Source: Misgurnus anguillicaudatus (taxonomy: Eukaryota; Chordata; Actinopteri; Cypriniformes; Cobitidae). From it: DNA of 64,000 nt. How positions within the stretch are numbered: the first letter of the stretch is position 1; each line of letters opens with the position of its first letter. This document shows, one piece after another, positions 1 through 12,415 of the stretch. The stretch covers positions 9,028,001-9,092,000 of the forward strand of contig NC_073354.2 of the NCBI RefSeq assembly GCF_027580225.2. Reading direction: 5' to 3'. The position numbers and the translations under genes were made by a program. Below the pieces are notes generated by a model, which was given only the letters and a program-made list of their open reading frames with translations, had not been told where the DNA came from and did not search any database.

Positions 1-1241
1 GTTTCGGTAATGAGAACTAAAAAGTTGTCTAGGTACTATAACAAACAAAATGTGAACTTTTATCTGGAGAGAAAACATAAGAGCTGCTTACCTGGTAGCC
101 ATCTTGAGTGTCACAGTCAATTATGTACCTTCCAACCAATTTTTTTTTAAATGATTGAAAATTGTTGCGGAGGATGAGACACATTTTTATTCCCTTATTG
201 TTGTCTCTACATTTAACAAGGATCACCAAATACCACATGTTTCTTTGCTGTGGATGTTTATGGTGTAGCATGCACTGAAGCTTTTTATTTTTTGGATTTT
301 TTTATTATAAATATTTCCGTGTCGAGGAGCCGGGGTCCAGTCATGGACACGTTGCGGTGGTGAAGGTTTTCCCCTTAAATGTGGGAAAAAACAAAATTGG
401 TTTGTATGGGTGATTCTCGCAAAATTTGACTTATGAGGTGTCATGAAACATTTTGATAAAAAAGTAAATGCTTTTTGTCATTTTTTCAACATTTGAGGGG
501 AAAATTTTCGTTGCCGCAACGTGTCCATGACTGGATTTGGGTTCTTTGACACTGAAATATTTATAATTAAAAAATCTAAAAAATAAAAAGCTTCGGTGCA
601 TGTTGTACAATAAACATTTACGGTGAGGAGGGGTGTGGTATTTGGTGGTCGTTGGTAGGTGTGGAGACAATAATAAGGAATATAAATGTGTCCAAGAAAA
701 TTTTATCATCCTCAGCAACAATTTTCAATCATTGTTTAAGCCCTTAAGGAACTAACATTTAAGCAGTTCTTATTTTTTCTCTCCAGATAAAAGTTGAAAT
801 TGTGTTTGTCGTGGTGCCTAGACGGCTTTTTGGTTCTCATTGCCGAAGCATGAGTTTGTGGATGCATATATTTAGTGTGGTGTCATGTTGTGCTGGTGAT
901 CATTTTTGATGATGATAATCTAATGAATATAAATAATTCTATATTAAATATGTTTTAAATCCTCTAAAAAATAATGGTTATAGTAAGTTCGGACCTTAAT
1001 CTTAAATGTGCGGGGGAATTGGCTTCAAGGGCTTTTTTAAAAATCTAATGCTGGACACCTTCTAGATCTGGATTTCGTGAGAATCGCCCGTATAATGTCA
1101 TTTGAAATCATGTGCAAAATAGTACATGAAGAGATGTTTGTAACTGTATGCTTCTTATTTTGATACTCTTACTTTGCATTTACTTTTTTAATCAAAATGT
1201 TTCATGACACCTCATAAGTCTAATTTCGCGGGAATCAGCCA
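1..1241 (+). mobile_element. TA-target MITE, copy A, interrupted (5' end outside window)
   Basis: Positions 1-406 and 1093-1241 together match, in order and on the same strand, the complete element at 9109-9944. The right end (about 1222-1241) matches the terminal inverted repeat seen there. The copy is interrupted by a second, inverted copy at 407-1090. No transposase coding is visible, so it is non-autonomous. The TA target and the terminal form TGGGTGATT suggest a Tc1/mariner-type mobiliser, which is an inference. Confidence 0.75.
407..1090 (-). mobile_element. TA-target MITE, copy B, inserted in copy A in reverse orientation
   Basis: It begins TGGGTGATTCTCGCAAAA at 407 and ends with the inverted form GAGAATCGCCCG at 1090. 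TA flanks it at 405-406 and 1091-1092. Removing it restores the uninterrupted sequence found at about 9795-9800 of the related copy. Because copies A and B are opposite in orientation, much of 1-860 reads as a long palindrome. Confidence 0.75.
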
Positions 1242-1668
1242 TTTGTTCTGTTAATGATTTTCTTAACATTGTGAAAATCCAAGCCAACTTTACACCAAAA
1301 GCCCAGTGAGTAAGCGTTTGAAGATGTGTATGTTCAGGTTTGAGGTTATGACCGTTTGAATTTAACCAAGAAGGAAGGTAAATGGTGAATTGAATTTCTG
1401 ATGGCACAAATCCCACTTCTCATTGGTTGACAGACGCATGCCGATGGATTCATAGAGATGGAAATGTTTTTGTTTGTTTAAGGTCAGGTTATATAATCAT
1501 TTAGGTCAGTAGATAATGTGAGTAAAAGATGTTCAGAGATTCTCTGGTTGAGACGCCAGCAGGATTTGTGTTGAGGTTACTTGAGGTAGACAGCTGGAGA
1601 TCTTCAGTGAGGAACACAGAACACAATCTTCCTTAATGGAACTGAAACTTCCTGAGGAAATGCCAACA
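1242..1668. other. Non-coding, nothing recognised
   Basis: AT-rich sequence with no convincing exon, RNA gene or repeat end that I can identify. It is presumed akap7 intron, because a 3' akap7 exon lies downstream on the + strand. Confidence 0.4.
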
Positions 1669-1821
1669 GTAACACACACTTACACACACAGAGAGAGAGA
1701 GAAACACACTCACACACCAACACAGAGAGAAACACATACATACACAGAAACACACAGGCACATACACTTACACACAGACACACGCATATACAGAAACACA
1801 CCCACAAACAGGCACATACAC

Positions 1822-1857
<36 letters not shown>

Positions 1858-1884
1858 AAAAACACAGAAACACACACACCAACC
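1669..1884. repeat. Compound CA/ACAG microsatellite
   Basis: A run of (CA)n interspersed with (GA)n and CACAGA units, with a pure (CA) stretch near 1825-1855. The open frames across it, with Cys-Val or Thr-His runs, are products of the repeat and not genes. Confidence 0.9.
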
Positions 1885-2164
1885 CATTCTCATTAAGTGC
1901 GTATAAATAGCATGCAGTGTGGAAGTCGTGCAATACAATGCCAAATTCCAATTTTGCTTGCATTTGGTGCGCCAGCCCTTCCCGTTTTCTTGATGCGCCT
2001 CATCTTTTCGTGTTGTTTTGTGTGTTGGTTTCTCTTTAGTTTTCTGTGTTTTACTATTGTCGCTTGGGTTTGGAGTTAGAGCAACTTTTTGTTACATAAA
2101 ATGACACCCAAACCCCAATTCTAAACCCAACTCCAAGCGACCATGATTTAAAAATATATATTAT

Positions 2165-2886
2165 TGAGCACCTATTTCATTGCTAAAAAACATTATTTTG
2201 TGTATGTGTTATAATGCAATGTGTTTGCATGGTTTATAAAAAACCATAAACCAAACCAAAAAAAAACATTATTCCTGAAACCAATGCATTTGAAAAGCTC
2301 TGTGTACCTGATTGGCCAGCTAATGTGTATGTTGTGATTGGCCTAAATACCTCTAATGCTACATACACACCAAACCCGGGGCATCGCGTTACTTCAGAAT
2401 TTAACTTCGTGTCATGCTAATTTTTCCCTCGAGTTGAATATTTTCAACTTGGGCGAAGACGCGTTTAAAGCGAATAGCGCGTGTTTTCGCGGTGCACGCT
2501 TCGCTCATATAGCGTCATTAGCATCGCCCCAGACGAGGACGCGTCTGACCGGGTCTTTGCATTGACTTTAAATGTAATGTACTCGCGCAAATCATTGAAC
2601 TCGTTCATGTTTGAAAGATTCGGTTGCTAACAGGAGTTAACTTACAGGCTGTGAGTCCGAAGCGGGAGGAATTATGATAATGTCGGTCTTGTCTACATCA
2701 CCAATCCCAGGAAGTAAACTGTTGCCTACAATCCGTGCGTTTGTTATAGTCCAAGAAAAGAGATTTACGTTGGAATCCATAACTCACGTCATCGTTTACT
2801 TTGGGGTTTGTACCTTTTATATCGTTAACATGTACTAATACACACCAAAGGAAACGCAAAAACGTGAATCAGACAGTAGGTGCTCT
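2165..2886 (-). mobile_element. MITE of the TTAA-AGAGCACC family
   Basis: The sequence is the reverse complement of much of 38100-39131 (for example the CATTGCTAAAAA-ACATTATTTTGTGTAT block near 2180). It ends GGTGCTCT followed by TTAA at 2887-2890. No protein is encoded. The left end is degenerate, so that boundary is approximate. Confidence 0.6.
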
Positions 2887-3041
2887 TTAAATTACATCCT
2901 AAAGCAAATCCCAAATCTAACCTTAAACCCAAGGGACCATGGAAAAAAAACAGAAAAATAAAGAGAAACCAATACATAAAACGACACTAAAAGATGCACA
3001 TATTGGGTGAACAGAAAGGACTGATGTATCATACAGTATGT

Positions 3042-3048
<7 letters not shown>

Positions 3049-3080
<32 letters not shown>

Positions 3081-3087
3081 GACACAC

Positions 3088-3145
<58 letters not shown>
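3049..3145. repeat. (CA)n microsatellite
   Basis: Nearly pure CA dinucleotides with a short CAGA interruption in the first third. Confidence 0.95.
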
Positions 3146-3146
<1 letters not shown>

Positions 3147-4416
3147 TATATGATTTTTGCTTTAAACAAACCAGCAAAATCATGGATAGTTTGTTTATTA
3201 GTTTAGATTTAACAAGAAAATGTTTGTACTTCCCAAAGACAGAAAGACTTTGTATAAGATAAAGGTGTCAGCTGTATTGTGTCTAATCTCAGATCTGTGC
3301 TGTTGATGTGTAATGATGAATGATTAACCCGTAAACTCTTCACTCAGTTCAGAGGTAAAGTTCATGTCAATAAATAGTGGGAGTAGTATTAATAGTGTGT
3401 ATAATCAGAGAGACAATATGTTCACAACGCTTTAAACATCTACAGGTATGTTGTTAAGTATGTTGCTGATTGGCTGGTGAACAGCATATTTATATGAAAG
3501 CTTATTGGATGCAAGGGGTTGAAAATAAGAGCGCCTGATGACAAAGGAAGATATTACATTTTGATTTAAAAAATTTACATGTGCTGAGGAATTGAAATTG
3601 ACTCAGTTAGTCCAGCAGGCAGGTGTATTGGTTTTCTGTCAGCGGTGTGTGTGGAGTGAGAAGACTGGAGAAGATGTCCAAATGATAAACTTTAATTACA
3701 ATGACACAAAGAGAAAGGCATGGAAACATACACTTAATGTAATGGAGACTGGACAAAATACTGGGCATAACAGGCAGCTTAAATAGGTAGGAGATGATGA
3801 AGATGATCGCTAGAAGGTGAGGAAGACAGACAGGCAGAGAAACCGGGAGTGTGACGTTCCTCAGCTTGCCATCTACAAATCTACCGTAAAGGACTTTGTA
3901 GGGGTTTTTAAGGAATTGTTCACCTAAAAATGAAAATCTTATGAGTTGTGTACTGATGAGAATCAAATGTTATGGAGCTGTTTAGTCATTTTCTGCTGCA
4001 ATCCACAATCAAACAGAATGACTGAATGACTTTATCAGTTCATGAGTTAATGGAAAGAATGAAAGTCATGCACGCTGCTTCTGATTGTTTAAATCCACAC
4101 AACACAATCGAATTAAATCACATGAATTACACAATGAAGCATGTTGTGTTTATGATTCCACATGATTAGTGGGCAGAGATCATCACTGACCATCTGTATG
4201 ATGATTATGATGATGATGATGATGGGGGAAATCACTCCAGACTGAAGATTAAATTGAGTCATGCAACTGGTTGATAAATGTGTTGTTTATCTTGCAGCTC
4301 TTCTGCAAAGCAGACAGCATGCTGTACGAGCAAGTATGTTACACTGTGAGAGCTCACCCATCTTTAAATCTCTTCACAACTCTGTTTACAGAATAACAAA
4401 TACTATCATGTTACCT
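3146..4416. other. Non-coding, nothing recognised
   Basis: No exon with conserved coding sequence and no clear transposon ends seen. A small GAT trinucleotide run lies near 4199-4225. Presumed akap7 intron. Confidence 0.4.
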
Positions 4417-4504
4417 TAGGGATGCACTATATATCAGTCAGCATATCAGCTCATATTACTGTTTTTATTCAATCATCAGTATAATATTGATTGGAAGGAG
4501 AAAA

Positions 4505-6688
4505 TGTGACCCGTGCTGGCAAAGTGAGTCGCAATGCTCACTGTATAATTTTAAGCTACAGGGGAAAGAAAGTATAAATATCGATTTTGGTGGAAATTGA
4601 GGTTTTCATAAAAATAAGTACATTAAGCGATCTAGTGATCCCAATGCTTTGAATAGTCATTAAACATCTAAAATGATCTTTATTTATACTTTCCTGAGAG
4701 GTGTATCGTCCTTAATGCCTAATCTAATACAAAGATGCGTCTCCATCCAGATGCATGTCTGACATTTTGGTTTCGGTTTTAAAGAGCACCTATTGTCCGA
4801 TTCACGGTTTTACATTTCCTTCAGTGTGTAAGTGTGTATTAGTACATGTTAACTAGGGGTGTAAATCGAACAGTTCATTACGATTCGATTTAAAAAAATT
4901 AAAAAACTACATTTTCTCCTCCAGCAATGCGATTTTTGCCGATACAAACACTTCGATTAATGTATCGATATTTTTGTGCAATGATATTACGCAGCAGCCG
5001 AAAATAGTCCCCTTAGTAACTTTTTATAGCAGGGGACTATTTTCGGGCAGTGCGTAATATCACTACGCCTGCTGCAGCCATGTTACGGCAGCAAAGTCCT
5101 TGATTATTACGGCAGAATGAGAGTATAGTCCTAGCCATATCTGCCTAGAAAATCACAACTTTTAATTTTCTGTCGGTCTTAGTACACAATGTAACTACAG
5201 AAGAGTCGATTTTTAAATAGGAAAAATATAGAAAATCTTTGGTTATTTTTAGCTATGCTAAATGGTCTCATCAGATTTAATGGATTATGCTATATGCTAA
5301 AAGTGGTATCACCAGACCTGGGGCCTCATTTATCAAACGTGCGTACGCACAGAAGTGTGCGTAAAGTGTGCGTAGGAACAGTTTTACGCAAAGTGTGAAA
5401 TTTATCAAATTGCACTTATACGTAGAAATGTGTGTAAATATACGCACACCTCTGAGTATGCGTACGCAGAGCATCTAGTGGTAGAATAGCGATACTACAT
5501 ATAGGACCCTGTTCCAGTGAGTAAAGAAGTGTCTATTTTTTATCCACAAGCAGGTGTTAAAAATGATTAATGTCAGTATGGTAACAGCAAATAATTATAA
5601 TGATTTATTTGTGATATGTATCTGTAACTGTGAAAGCTCTTCATGTGATTTGTATAAATGAAGTCTCCGACAAATGCTTGACACAGTGCAATGGCTTATC
5701 TTGCGTTATTGGAAGACTTGGCAAATAATCCATTCCGCCGGTAGCGCGTTTTCAAAGATCGCGCCAATGATGCTGGTTATATATGCTGCTGTCCAAGGTG
5801 GAAAGTTGTCTGTCCTCCTCCAGTTGCACTCGTTTCACGGTGTTCTGTGACGCGTTTTTTTTTTTTTTGCTGATAATTTAATGTCAAACCACTTTTTTTA
5901 TTTCTGGAAGTGTTCTCTCCTCATATTCAACGGAATTAAACTCACTGGTAACATGTTCCCATGTAGATTTGTTTTCTTTTGTTAGTCATTCCTCCCGCAC
6001 TAAGTAAACCAAACAGGATGTGTTATTAGGATTTAACCTCATCCACCAGTACCTCAATTTCTGTGTCTGTAAAATTCCTCTTTTACGCTCTCTTTGTCAT
6101 TATTGCGATGAGGGAAAAAGCACAACCACGTGACATATAACGGGAGGTGTTGTCACCATATATGGTTCATTGGAGGTGTTTCGGAATGCAAATGACTATG
6201 AACGTGCACGAGCATGGTGCTTAAGAACAAGTGGGATTTATCATCAAGGATTACTTACTGATGTGTGTACGAACCACGTGCGCACGTTTGATAAATCCCG
6301 ATTTTTTTGTACTTAGGCACATTCTGAATTTCATTCGTAGGTACAAATATAGAACATTTTCTGCGCAATGTTGATAAATGAGGCCCCTGGAGATTGACTG
6401 AATAGATACCAAAATGGTAAAAATCAAATCTTTAATCTTTATCTAGGGACGCTTGAAAATGAGCATATTTAAAAATAAAAAAAAGTGGAGTGTCCCTTTA
6501 AACTGGATTTTTCTCAAAATTGACTTTGCTGACTCTATTATATTCAAGCAGGTGTTGCTCAGTCATTTTTTGTCAGATATCAACAAATTGTACATCATTT
6601 GACTTTTTTTTATAGAGAATGTCAGAATATCAATAACAAATTTTTGAAAATTTGCTCATTCTGACTCATTTTGCCAGCACGGGTCACA
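4505..6688. mobile_element. Inverted-repeat element nested in 4417-7160
   Basis: TGTGACCCGTGCTGGCAAA at 4505 is mirrored by TTTGCCAGCACGGGTCACA ending at 6688. Inside it, about 4990-5316 plus 6386-6505 resembles a common cyprinid repeat ending GTGGAGTGTCCCTTTAAA. A fragment near 4783-4853 belongs to the GAGCACC family seen at 38100-39131. Confidence 0.65.
5322..6385. mobile_element. GGCCTCATTTATCAA inverted-repeat transposon
   Basis: The ends are GGCCTCATTTATCAA and its inverse. The 5-base direct repeat CCTGG lies at 5317-5321 and 6386-6390. Excision leaves a continuous host repeat across the site. The interior has no long reading frame, so it is non-autonomous. Superfamily is uncertain: PIF/Harbinger-like ends of this kind are common in fish, but the duplication length does not fit neatly. 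Confidence 0.7.
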
Positions 6689-7364
6689 AATATAAATTTT
6701 TTTCTCCATAAACACCTTTCTGTCTCAGAAAACAAAAGTACTAAGTGTGTTACCTGTACATTATATTGTTTTAATGCCTGATGGTTTCAGGTAAATCATG
6801 TACAATTATAGATAAACCCCTAACAAGACCCCTATATATGTATATGACCCCTATAATAATTATGAGTAGTATTAACCTTTTCTTTTTGTAATTGTTGCAT
6901 CTTTTTGATTAGGCCACTATTAAAATCGTTCAGTTTTATTTTCAAATTCAAAGATGAATCTAAATTCAAATTTTGAACCTAAAGTTGTCTATAAATAATG
7001 ATTCAGGTATCAATCTCTCTATTTACTTTACAGTATTTTGATATTCGATTAATTAAACGGCAACAGCATGAATAAATAATATTGGCCATCATTGTATTGC
7101 CTGATGAATGCCTAAATATTCGGCACTATCGGCCAGACTTTCTGTATCAGTGCATCCCTACATTATTCCTGATGATGTTATTGTTTCTGTTTGAATGTTA
7201 GATGAGGAAGATGATAAATGAGCTGGTTAATAGCGTTGCCAGATCATTAGCATCATATTACGCTGCCTCATGTATTCTCACTGATTAAACTGCAGGGTCA
7301 TGAGTGACTGATGTGTGTTTGGAGGGTTTAGCTTTTATTGACAGCTCTGTATGTGTGTGTGTAG

Positions 7365-7543
7365 GTGTTAAGAAAGCTCCACCGCCGGATGATGATGAGT
7401 TAGTGAGTCTGAGTAAACGTCTGGTTGAAGATGCTGTGTTACGGGCTGTGCAGCAGTATATGGAGGAAACTCAACAGAACGGCACGCCACCAAAAGACGA
7501 GGGTCCGCCGGGGCGCGCAGACAAACAAAATTCCACTAAATGA
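7365..7543 (+). CDS. akap7: akap7 exon with the PKA RI/RII anchoring helix and C-terminus
   Basis: The acceptor is a TG-rich tract ending GTAG at 7361-7364. The exon supplies two bases of a split codon, then about 58 codons, then TGA at 7541-7543. The peptide core ([20 protein letters not shown]) matches the amphipathic helix near the C-terminus of AKAP7/AKAP18, which docks in the groove of PKA regulatory-subunit dimers; LS..LV...VL..AV spacing is preserved. It is followed by a variable, charged, Pro-rich tail as in mammals. The known role is to tether PKA near targets such as calcium channels and phospholamban. Upstream exons carrying the 2H-phosphoesterase-like domain were not found and are probably left of the window. 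Neighbouring med23 on the opposite strand fits vertebrate synteny. Confidence 0.9.
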
Positions 7544-8039
7544 CCCATCGAGCCTCGCCCTGTACCCTGACCCGACCGGGCGGTGAGCCGTGACACCCCT
7601 CCACATGCCAGGGGGGCGTCAAACGACAGCGGATTTGTGCAGTGTGTGAACAGAGATGAAGTGTAGACGATGATGATGATGATAAACATCTCCTCGTTCT
7701 CTCACAGGACTCAAAATCAAAATGATGATTCAATGTTGACTCTTTATTCTTTACTTCCTCTCTAAATCACTCCTTCTTTACATTTATGACACAACATTAA
7801 GAGAGAGGATGATATGAACTGAGTCCAAAGGTTCATTCCTGCAGACAAATATCTGGAGAGGTTTCTGTCTGTCACATTTGATGCTTTAATGACAATCTGA
7901 TCAGTGATTCACTGTGGATATAAACTGCAGGCCAACCCAAAGGCAAACTTCCTTTAAACCCGACGCACGTCGTGGACATGTACAGAAGAGACGAGTGGAG
8001 GATCTGACAGTATTGTGTTTCTTTATGTTTGTTTTACAG

Positions 8040-8185
8040 GCCGTTTGTACGCTCAGAGCCGACTCGACTCGGAGAGACTTCACACGCGGATGAAAGTACA
8101 GGCTATTAAAATGCTGTTAACACAAACACACATCCAAGCTAAAATCATACAGGAGCTGAACCTGAACAACACTGACCACGCATGA
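8040..8185 (+). CDS. Unrecognised possible terminal coding exon (alternative akap7 end?)
   Basis: A strong acceptor (pyrimidine-rich TTCTTTATGTTTGTTTTACAG) ends at 8039. After two bases completing a codon, the exon reads 47 codons to TGA at 8183-8185. The peptide is rich in Arg, Lys, Gln and Leu, and its middle (KVQAIKMLLTQTHIQAKIIQ) looks like an amphipathic helix. The entry phase equals that of 7365-7543, so an upstream akap7 exon could splice to either without changing frame. I do not recognise the family. It could also be the last exon of another gene, or chance. Confidence 0.4.
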
Positions 8186-8526
8186 CAGTCTGTGTACACA
8201 CACACACCAAAACAAATCTCACGTAACCCAGGAAAGATAAAGATTTGATGTTATTCTTATTAATGTTGATTATTAAAAAGTATAAGTCTATTTAAGTTCA
8301 TTTGATTTCTCGAACTTCCAGAGTGGCCTTACAGAGAAATCAGACATCACGTACAGTACAGTACGCTGTTTTAGACATTTAGTTAGGATTCATATCTTCA
8401 CCAGAACCTTAAAATGCATCTTTTTATGCGTCTATAAAGTCATTTTTGTTCTGTTAACCCATACTGATGATGTCATCTGGCCATGCGTATGAAATACATT
8501 GGGCCATGTTAAAGCAGGGTCGATTT

Positions 8527-8532
8527 AATAAA
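8527..8532 (+). terminator. akap7: Candidate akap7 polyadenylation signal
   Basis: AATAAA on the + strand, about 1 kb after the akap7 stop and 340 bp after the 8185 stop. A second AATAAA is at 8581-8586. The stretch 7544-8526 would then be mainly 3' UTR or alternative exon. Confidence 0.4.
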
Positions 8533-8586
8533 ACTGTAGAGTCATCAATTTTTCTCATCTGTGTTCACTTTTTAACACTAAATAAA

Positions 8587-9053
8587 TAATGTGTGATGCT
8601 CGGCTGTTTTTTGTTTATTGGTGAAGTGTTTTAGCTCTTTATTAATATGACTGATGAAGAGCGTGATCCCGCTCAGGTTTGCTCTGGAGATCTGCAGATT
8701 CAATCGTATGTGACAGCAGCTTCAGTCGTATTAGTCAAGTCTGTCTAATGATTCCCTTAAGTAGTCATTACTTAAAATGATATTAGGAGCTTTAACTGAT
8801 GCTAATAAAACAATCATGAAGATATACTACTTATGTAAGAGAAATGTCACTTTTATTAGAAAGATTATAAACTGTGTGGGTGTTTTTTTAACCCTCATGT
8901 TGCTGCATTGATAAAGTGTTTTTATTATAGGCATATAAATGTGTGTAGCCCGTCACGCAGTAAAATAGAAAGTTGATCATTAATTTTTTGGTTGAACATT
9001 ATAGAAGGTGGCTAATAAAAGCATCATCAGTCATCAGATTGGGGGAAATAAAA
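8587..9053. other. Intergenic, nothing recognised
   Basis: AT-rich sequence after the akap7 3' end. No coding similarity or repeat ends seen. Confidence 0.4.
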
Positions 9054-9108
9054 GTCTGAAAGAAATAGTCCACTTTCTTTACAAAAATCGCGATAATTTA
9101 CTCCCATA

Positions 9109-9944
9109 TGGGTGATTGTCACGAAATCCAGATTTAGAAGGTGTCCAGCATACGATTTTTTAAAAAAAGCCCTTGAAGCCAATTATTTTTTGCATGTATA
9201 AGATTAAGGTCTGAACTTACTATAACCATTATTTTTAGAGGATTTAAAAAATATTTCCTATAGAATTATTTACATTTCATAGCAAAAAACAATTATCATT
9301 AGCGCAACATGATATTACATTAAATATATGCATTTACAAACTCATGTTTCGGGAATGAGAACTAAAAAGTTGTCTAGGTACTATGACAAACAAAATTTCA
9401 ACTTTTATCTGGAGATAAAAAATAAGTAAACTTACCTGGTAGCCATCTTGAGTGTCACAGTCAATTATGTCCCTTCCAGCAATTTGTTTTTTGAAAATGT
9501 TAGTTCCTTGAGGGCTTAAACAAAAATAAAAAATTGTTGTGGAGGATGAGAAAATTGGTCTTGGACACATTTATATTCCTTATTAATGTCTCTACATTTA
9601 CCAATGATCACCAAATCCCACATGTTTCTTTACTGTAAATGTTTATAGTATAACATGCACTGAAGCTTTACATTTTTTTTAGATTTTTTAATGATAAATA
9701 TTTCCATGTCAAAGAACCCAAATCCAGTCATGGACACGTTGCGGTAATGAGAATGTTCCCCATAAATGTGTAAAAAACAACAAAATTGGTTTGTATGATG
9801 TCATTTGAAATCATGTGCAAAATAGTACATGAAGAGAGGTTTGTAACTGTATGCTTCTTATTTTGATACTCTTACTTTGCATTTAATTTTTTAATCAAAA
9901 TGTTTCATGACACCTCATAAGTCTAATTTTGCGAGAATCACCCA
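9109..9944 (+). mobile_element. Complete 836-bp TA-target MITE
   Basis: Starts TGGGTGATTGTCACGAAAT and ends GCGAGAATCACCCA. TA is duplicated at 9107-9108 and 9945-9946. It is inserted in the arm of a fold-back element and splits a block that is continuous in other copies (for example 39290-39330). This is the reference copy for the interrupted one at 1-1241. Confidence 0.8.
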
Positions 9945-10057
9945 TATACCTCTATGTCATCCAAGATGTTTATGTCTTTCTTTGTTTAGTTGAGAAGAAA
10001 TTAAGTTACAGGATTTTTCTCCATATAGTGGACTTTATTGGACCTCAACAGTGTACA

Positions 10058-11662
10058 CACTGTAAAAAACAACCTATAGAATTTACTCAAAAAAATTGTT
10101 GTAACAATTTGCACTCACTTTGTTTGAGTAAATTATATCCTATATATTTGATTAAAGAGTACCTAAATTTAATTACTATGATAAAGTAAAAAAATTAGGT
10201 AAGGTCTACCTATTTTTTCATAACTAATTACTTATAAAAAAATTAATAACATTAACCCTATTGGTATTAAGGCACAGATCTATTAAATTATTATTAATAA
10301 TGATAAGCCATTAAGAAACATTACATATTACTTATTCAGAGAGGGTTGAATAAGAAAATAGTCATACACAAGATTGCATAATTGCTTGCTTTATTGACCA
10401 AATAACATTCTGTAAACATTTAAAACTAATTATTGGAAGTACAAAATAACCCCAATACATTTCAAGTGAAATACAACATATCATAGTTTTACATAAAGCT
10501 TCTTGAACATATTATTTCATAAAAAAAACCAAAGTCTTCATCATGAGATGTTAAAAAACCATTAAAAGCAAGATTCCTAAATACTGTTCTTCACGTTATC
10601 ATTAGAAAAATAAAGAAGACAATAATATGAGAGAAAAAACTGATCTCATTTACCTCAGTAGACTAGCATGCTATATCGATACAAACAAACATTTCAACTT
10701 CATTTAAAACTTATTAAGTGCAAAAATACAACTTCATATTATGCTATAACTCACAGTACACGTGCATAAAACATTGAACACTAACAAGAAGTACTTACAT
10801 TCAATTTTAAGTGATTCAACTTAATATACAAGTCACATATATAACATATGAACTCCGAAATACTTTTTTTGAACAGACATTAAAAAGCGAAAGGCAACGT
10901 TAATTATATATCCGTAAATGTTAATAATAATAATAAAATGGCTTCATAAATGGATCCCTTCTAAAACAAAACTCAATATATTAACAGATAAATGCAAGAA
11001 CACTTTTACAGTAATTATCTAGCATCGACAGCTTGTTTGTTTGTCTGCTCGACGCCCTCCCGTCTGTACCGTCCGCTGCTCTCTCTCGTCACGTGGCTTG
11101 CTCAAGTTCAACCACTCATATTGAGCAGCTCCGCCGTTCACGAGATTCAGACATGTAAATAATAATAATGGAAGTTAATATTTTAATCATAAATATGGAT
11201 TTTTATTCGCAGGTGCAAGAACTGGGCGATGTTTCATTCAAAGCTAACCTGACTGACATATTCTATATCAATCTGTCAACAACAGAGACAGAGAAGGACG
11301 CAAATGACTAAACTTCTGGTAGATTTTACAGTTAACCAACTTAACATTTCCATTCATGATGATATCAACAAGTTAAATAAAAACTTACCTGTCAACAAAC
11401 CGCAGTTCTCCCGCCGATATGATATGAAAAATGGTGACTCGAGTCCCGACTGGATATTGATTCATGCGCACTTTGCGGTGCTAAGGCCAATATTTTGGGG
11501 TATATGTTACTTATTTTTTTAGTATTGCAGTTATTACTGTTAAAAATTGGATAGAGTATACCCATTATTTTTTATTTTACTTGCTAGCTTATATATTTAA
11601 TTAAATTATAACTAATTTTCATGGGTTAAATTTAACACCCTCCAGAGTAATTTTTTACAGTG
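10058..11662. mobile_element. CACTGTAAAAAA inverted-repeat element, 1.6 kb
   Basis: CACTGTAAAAAA at 10058 is mirrored by TTTTTTACAGTG ending at 11662. It lies between parts of the fold-back arm. A short GC-richer block sits near 11040-11140. The only frame above 60 codons (11304-11522) has no recognisable domain. The same end sequence occurs in the small element at 35469-35779. Confidence 0.55.
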
Positions 11663-11689
11663 CAGTTTTAATTAAGATTTAAAGTTTAT

Positions 11690-12010
11690 TGATTTATATA
11701 GCACATTTAAAAAAGCGCACAGGCTGACGCAAAGTGCTGTACAGAAATGCATAAAAAAACAAAAGGCAAAAATAAGAATAATACCAAAAAGAGAGAAGAA
11801 AAAAAACATAAAATAATAATAATAATAGTAATAATAAAGTTAAAAGATTAAAAGAAGGTAAAATGATAATTAAAAAGAGAGTTGATAAGCATCACACAGT
11901 ATTAAAAGCCAGAGAGAAAAAGTAGGATTTTAACTAGGTTTTAAAAATGGCATGCTGTTCCTTAATTTAGGGCCAGCAATGACAAAAGCCCCCCCCCCCC
12001 TTAAAGGGCT
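11690..12010. mobile_element. LINE/SINE 3'-tail-like fragment
   Basis: TTTATTGATTTATATAGCAC followed by a GCACAGGCTGACGCAAAGTGCT-type block resembles the conserved 3' tails of fish L2-type LINEs and their SINEs. An A/AAT-rich tract and a C run (11989-12000) follow. Boundaries are approximate. Confidence 0.4.
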
Positions 12011-12415
12011 CTGGGCGATCCCAGCGGAGGCATGGGGGAATTATCTAGTGAAACCATCGTAATTTAAAACTACCGCTCCATTCTTTACAAGTGTGGAGAA
12101 AGTAATGCGTCTCATGGCTAATGCAAGACAAGAAGTTGTGGTTTAAAAAGTGCATTTTTTGTGTGTAAAAAGGAGGATGGTTTGGTTAGATAAGACCCTT
12201 ATGCCTCGGTTGGGATCGTTTAGAGCCCTTTGAAGCTGCATTGAAACGTAAACTATTGAAGTTCACTAAAGTCCACTATATGGAGAAAAACCCTGGACTG
12301 TTTTCCTCAAAAAACTTAATTTCTTCTGGACTGAACAAAGAAAGACATAAACATCTTGGATGACATGGTGGTGAGTAAATTATTTGGATTTTTTAAATGA
12401 AAGTGGAGTAATCAT

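Larger units (their letters stand above)
4417..7160. mobile_element. Outer hAT-like element containing further insertions
   Basis: It starts TAGGGATGCACT at 4417 and ends with the inverted form AGTGCATCCCTA at 7160. TAGGGATGCAC ends are typical of fish hAT elements (general knowledge). The flanks show no convincing 8-bp duplication. At least two more elements, 4505-6688 and 5322-6385, lie inside. No transposase frame is present. Confidence 0.55.
9054..12415. mobile_element. Fold-back element split by three insertions
   Basis: The left part (9054-9108, then 9945-10057) and right part (about 12026-12415) are the two arms of the fold-back family seen complete at 40366-41276. Shared blocks include ATGTCATCCAAGATGTT and its inverse near 12350. 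The gaps are filled by elements at 9109-9944, 10058-11662 and about 11690-12010. No protein is encoded. Confidence 0.6.

Noticed and set aside
2356..2565. 69-codon frame, GC-rich
   Set aside because: Lies inside the MITE at 2165-2886, and the related copy at 38100-39131 does not conserve it.
11304..11522. 72-codon frame
   Set aside because: Inside an inverted-repeat element; no domain, splice context or similarity recognised.
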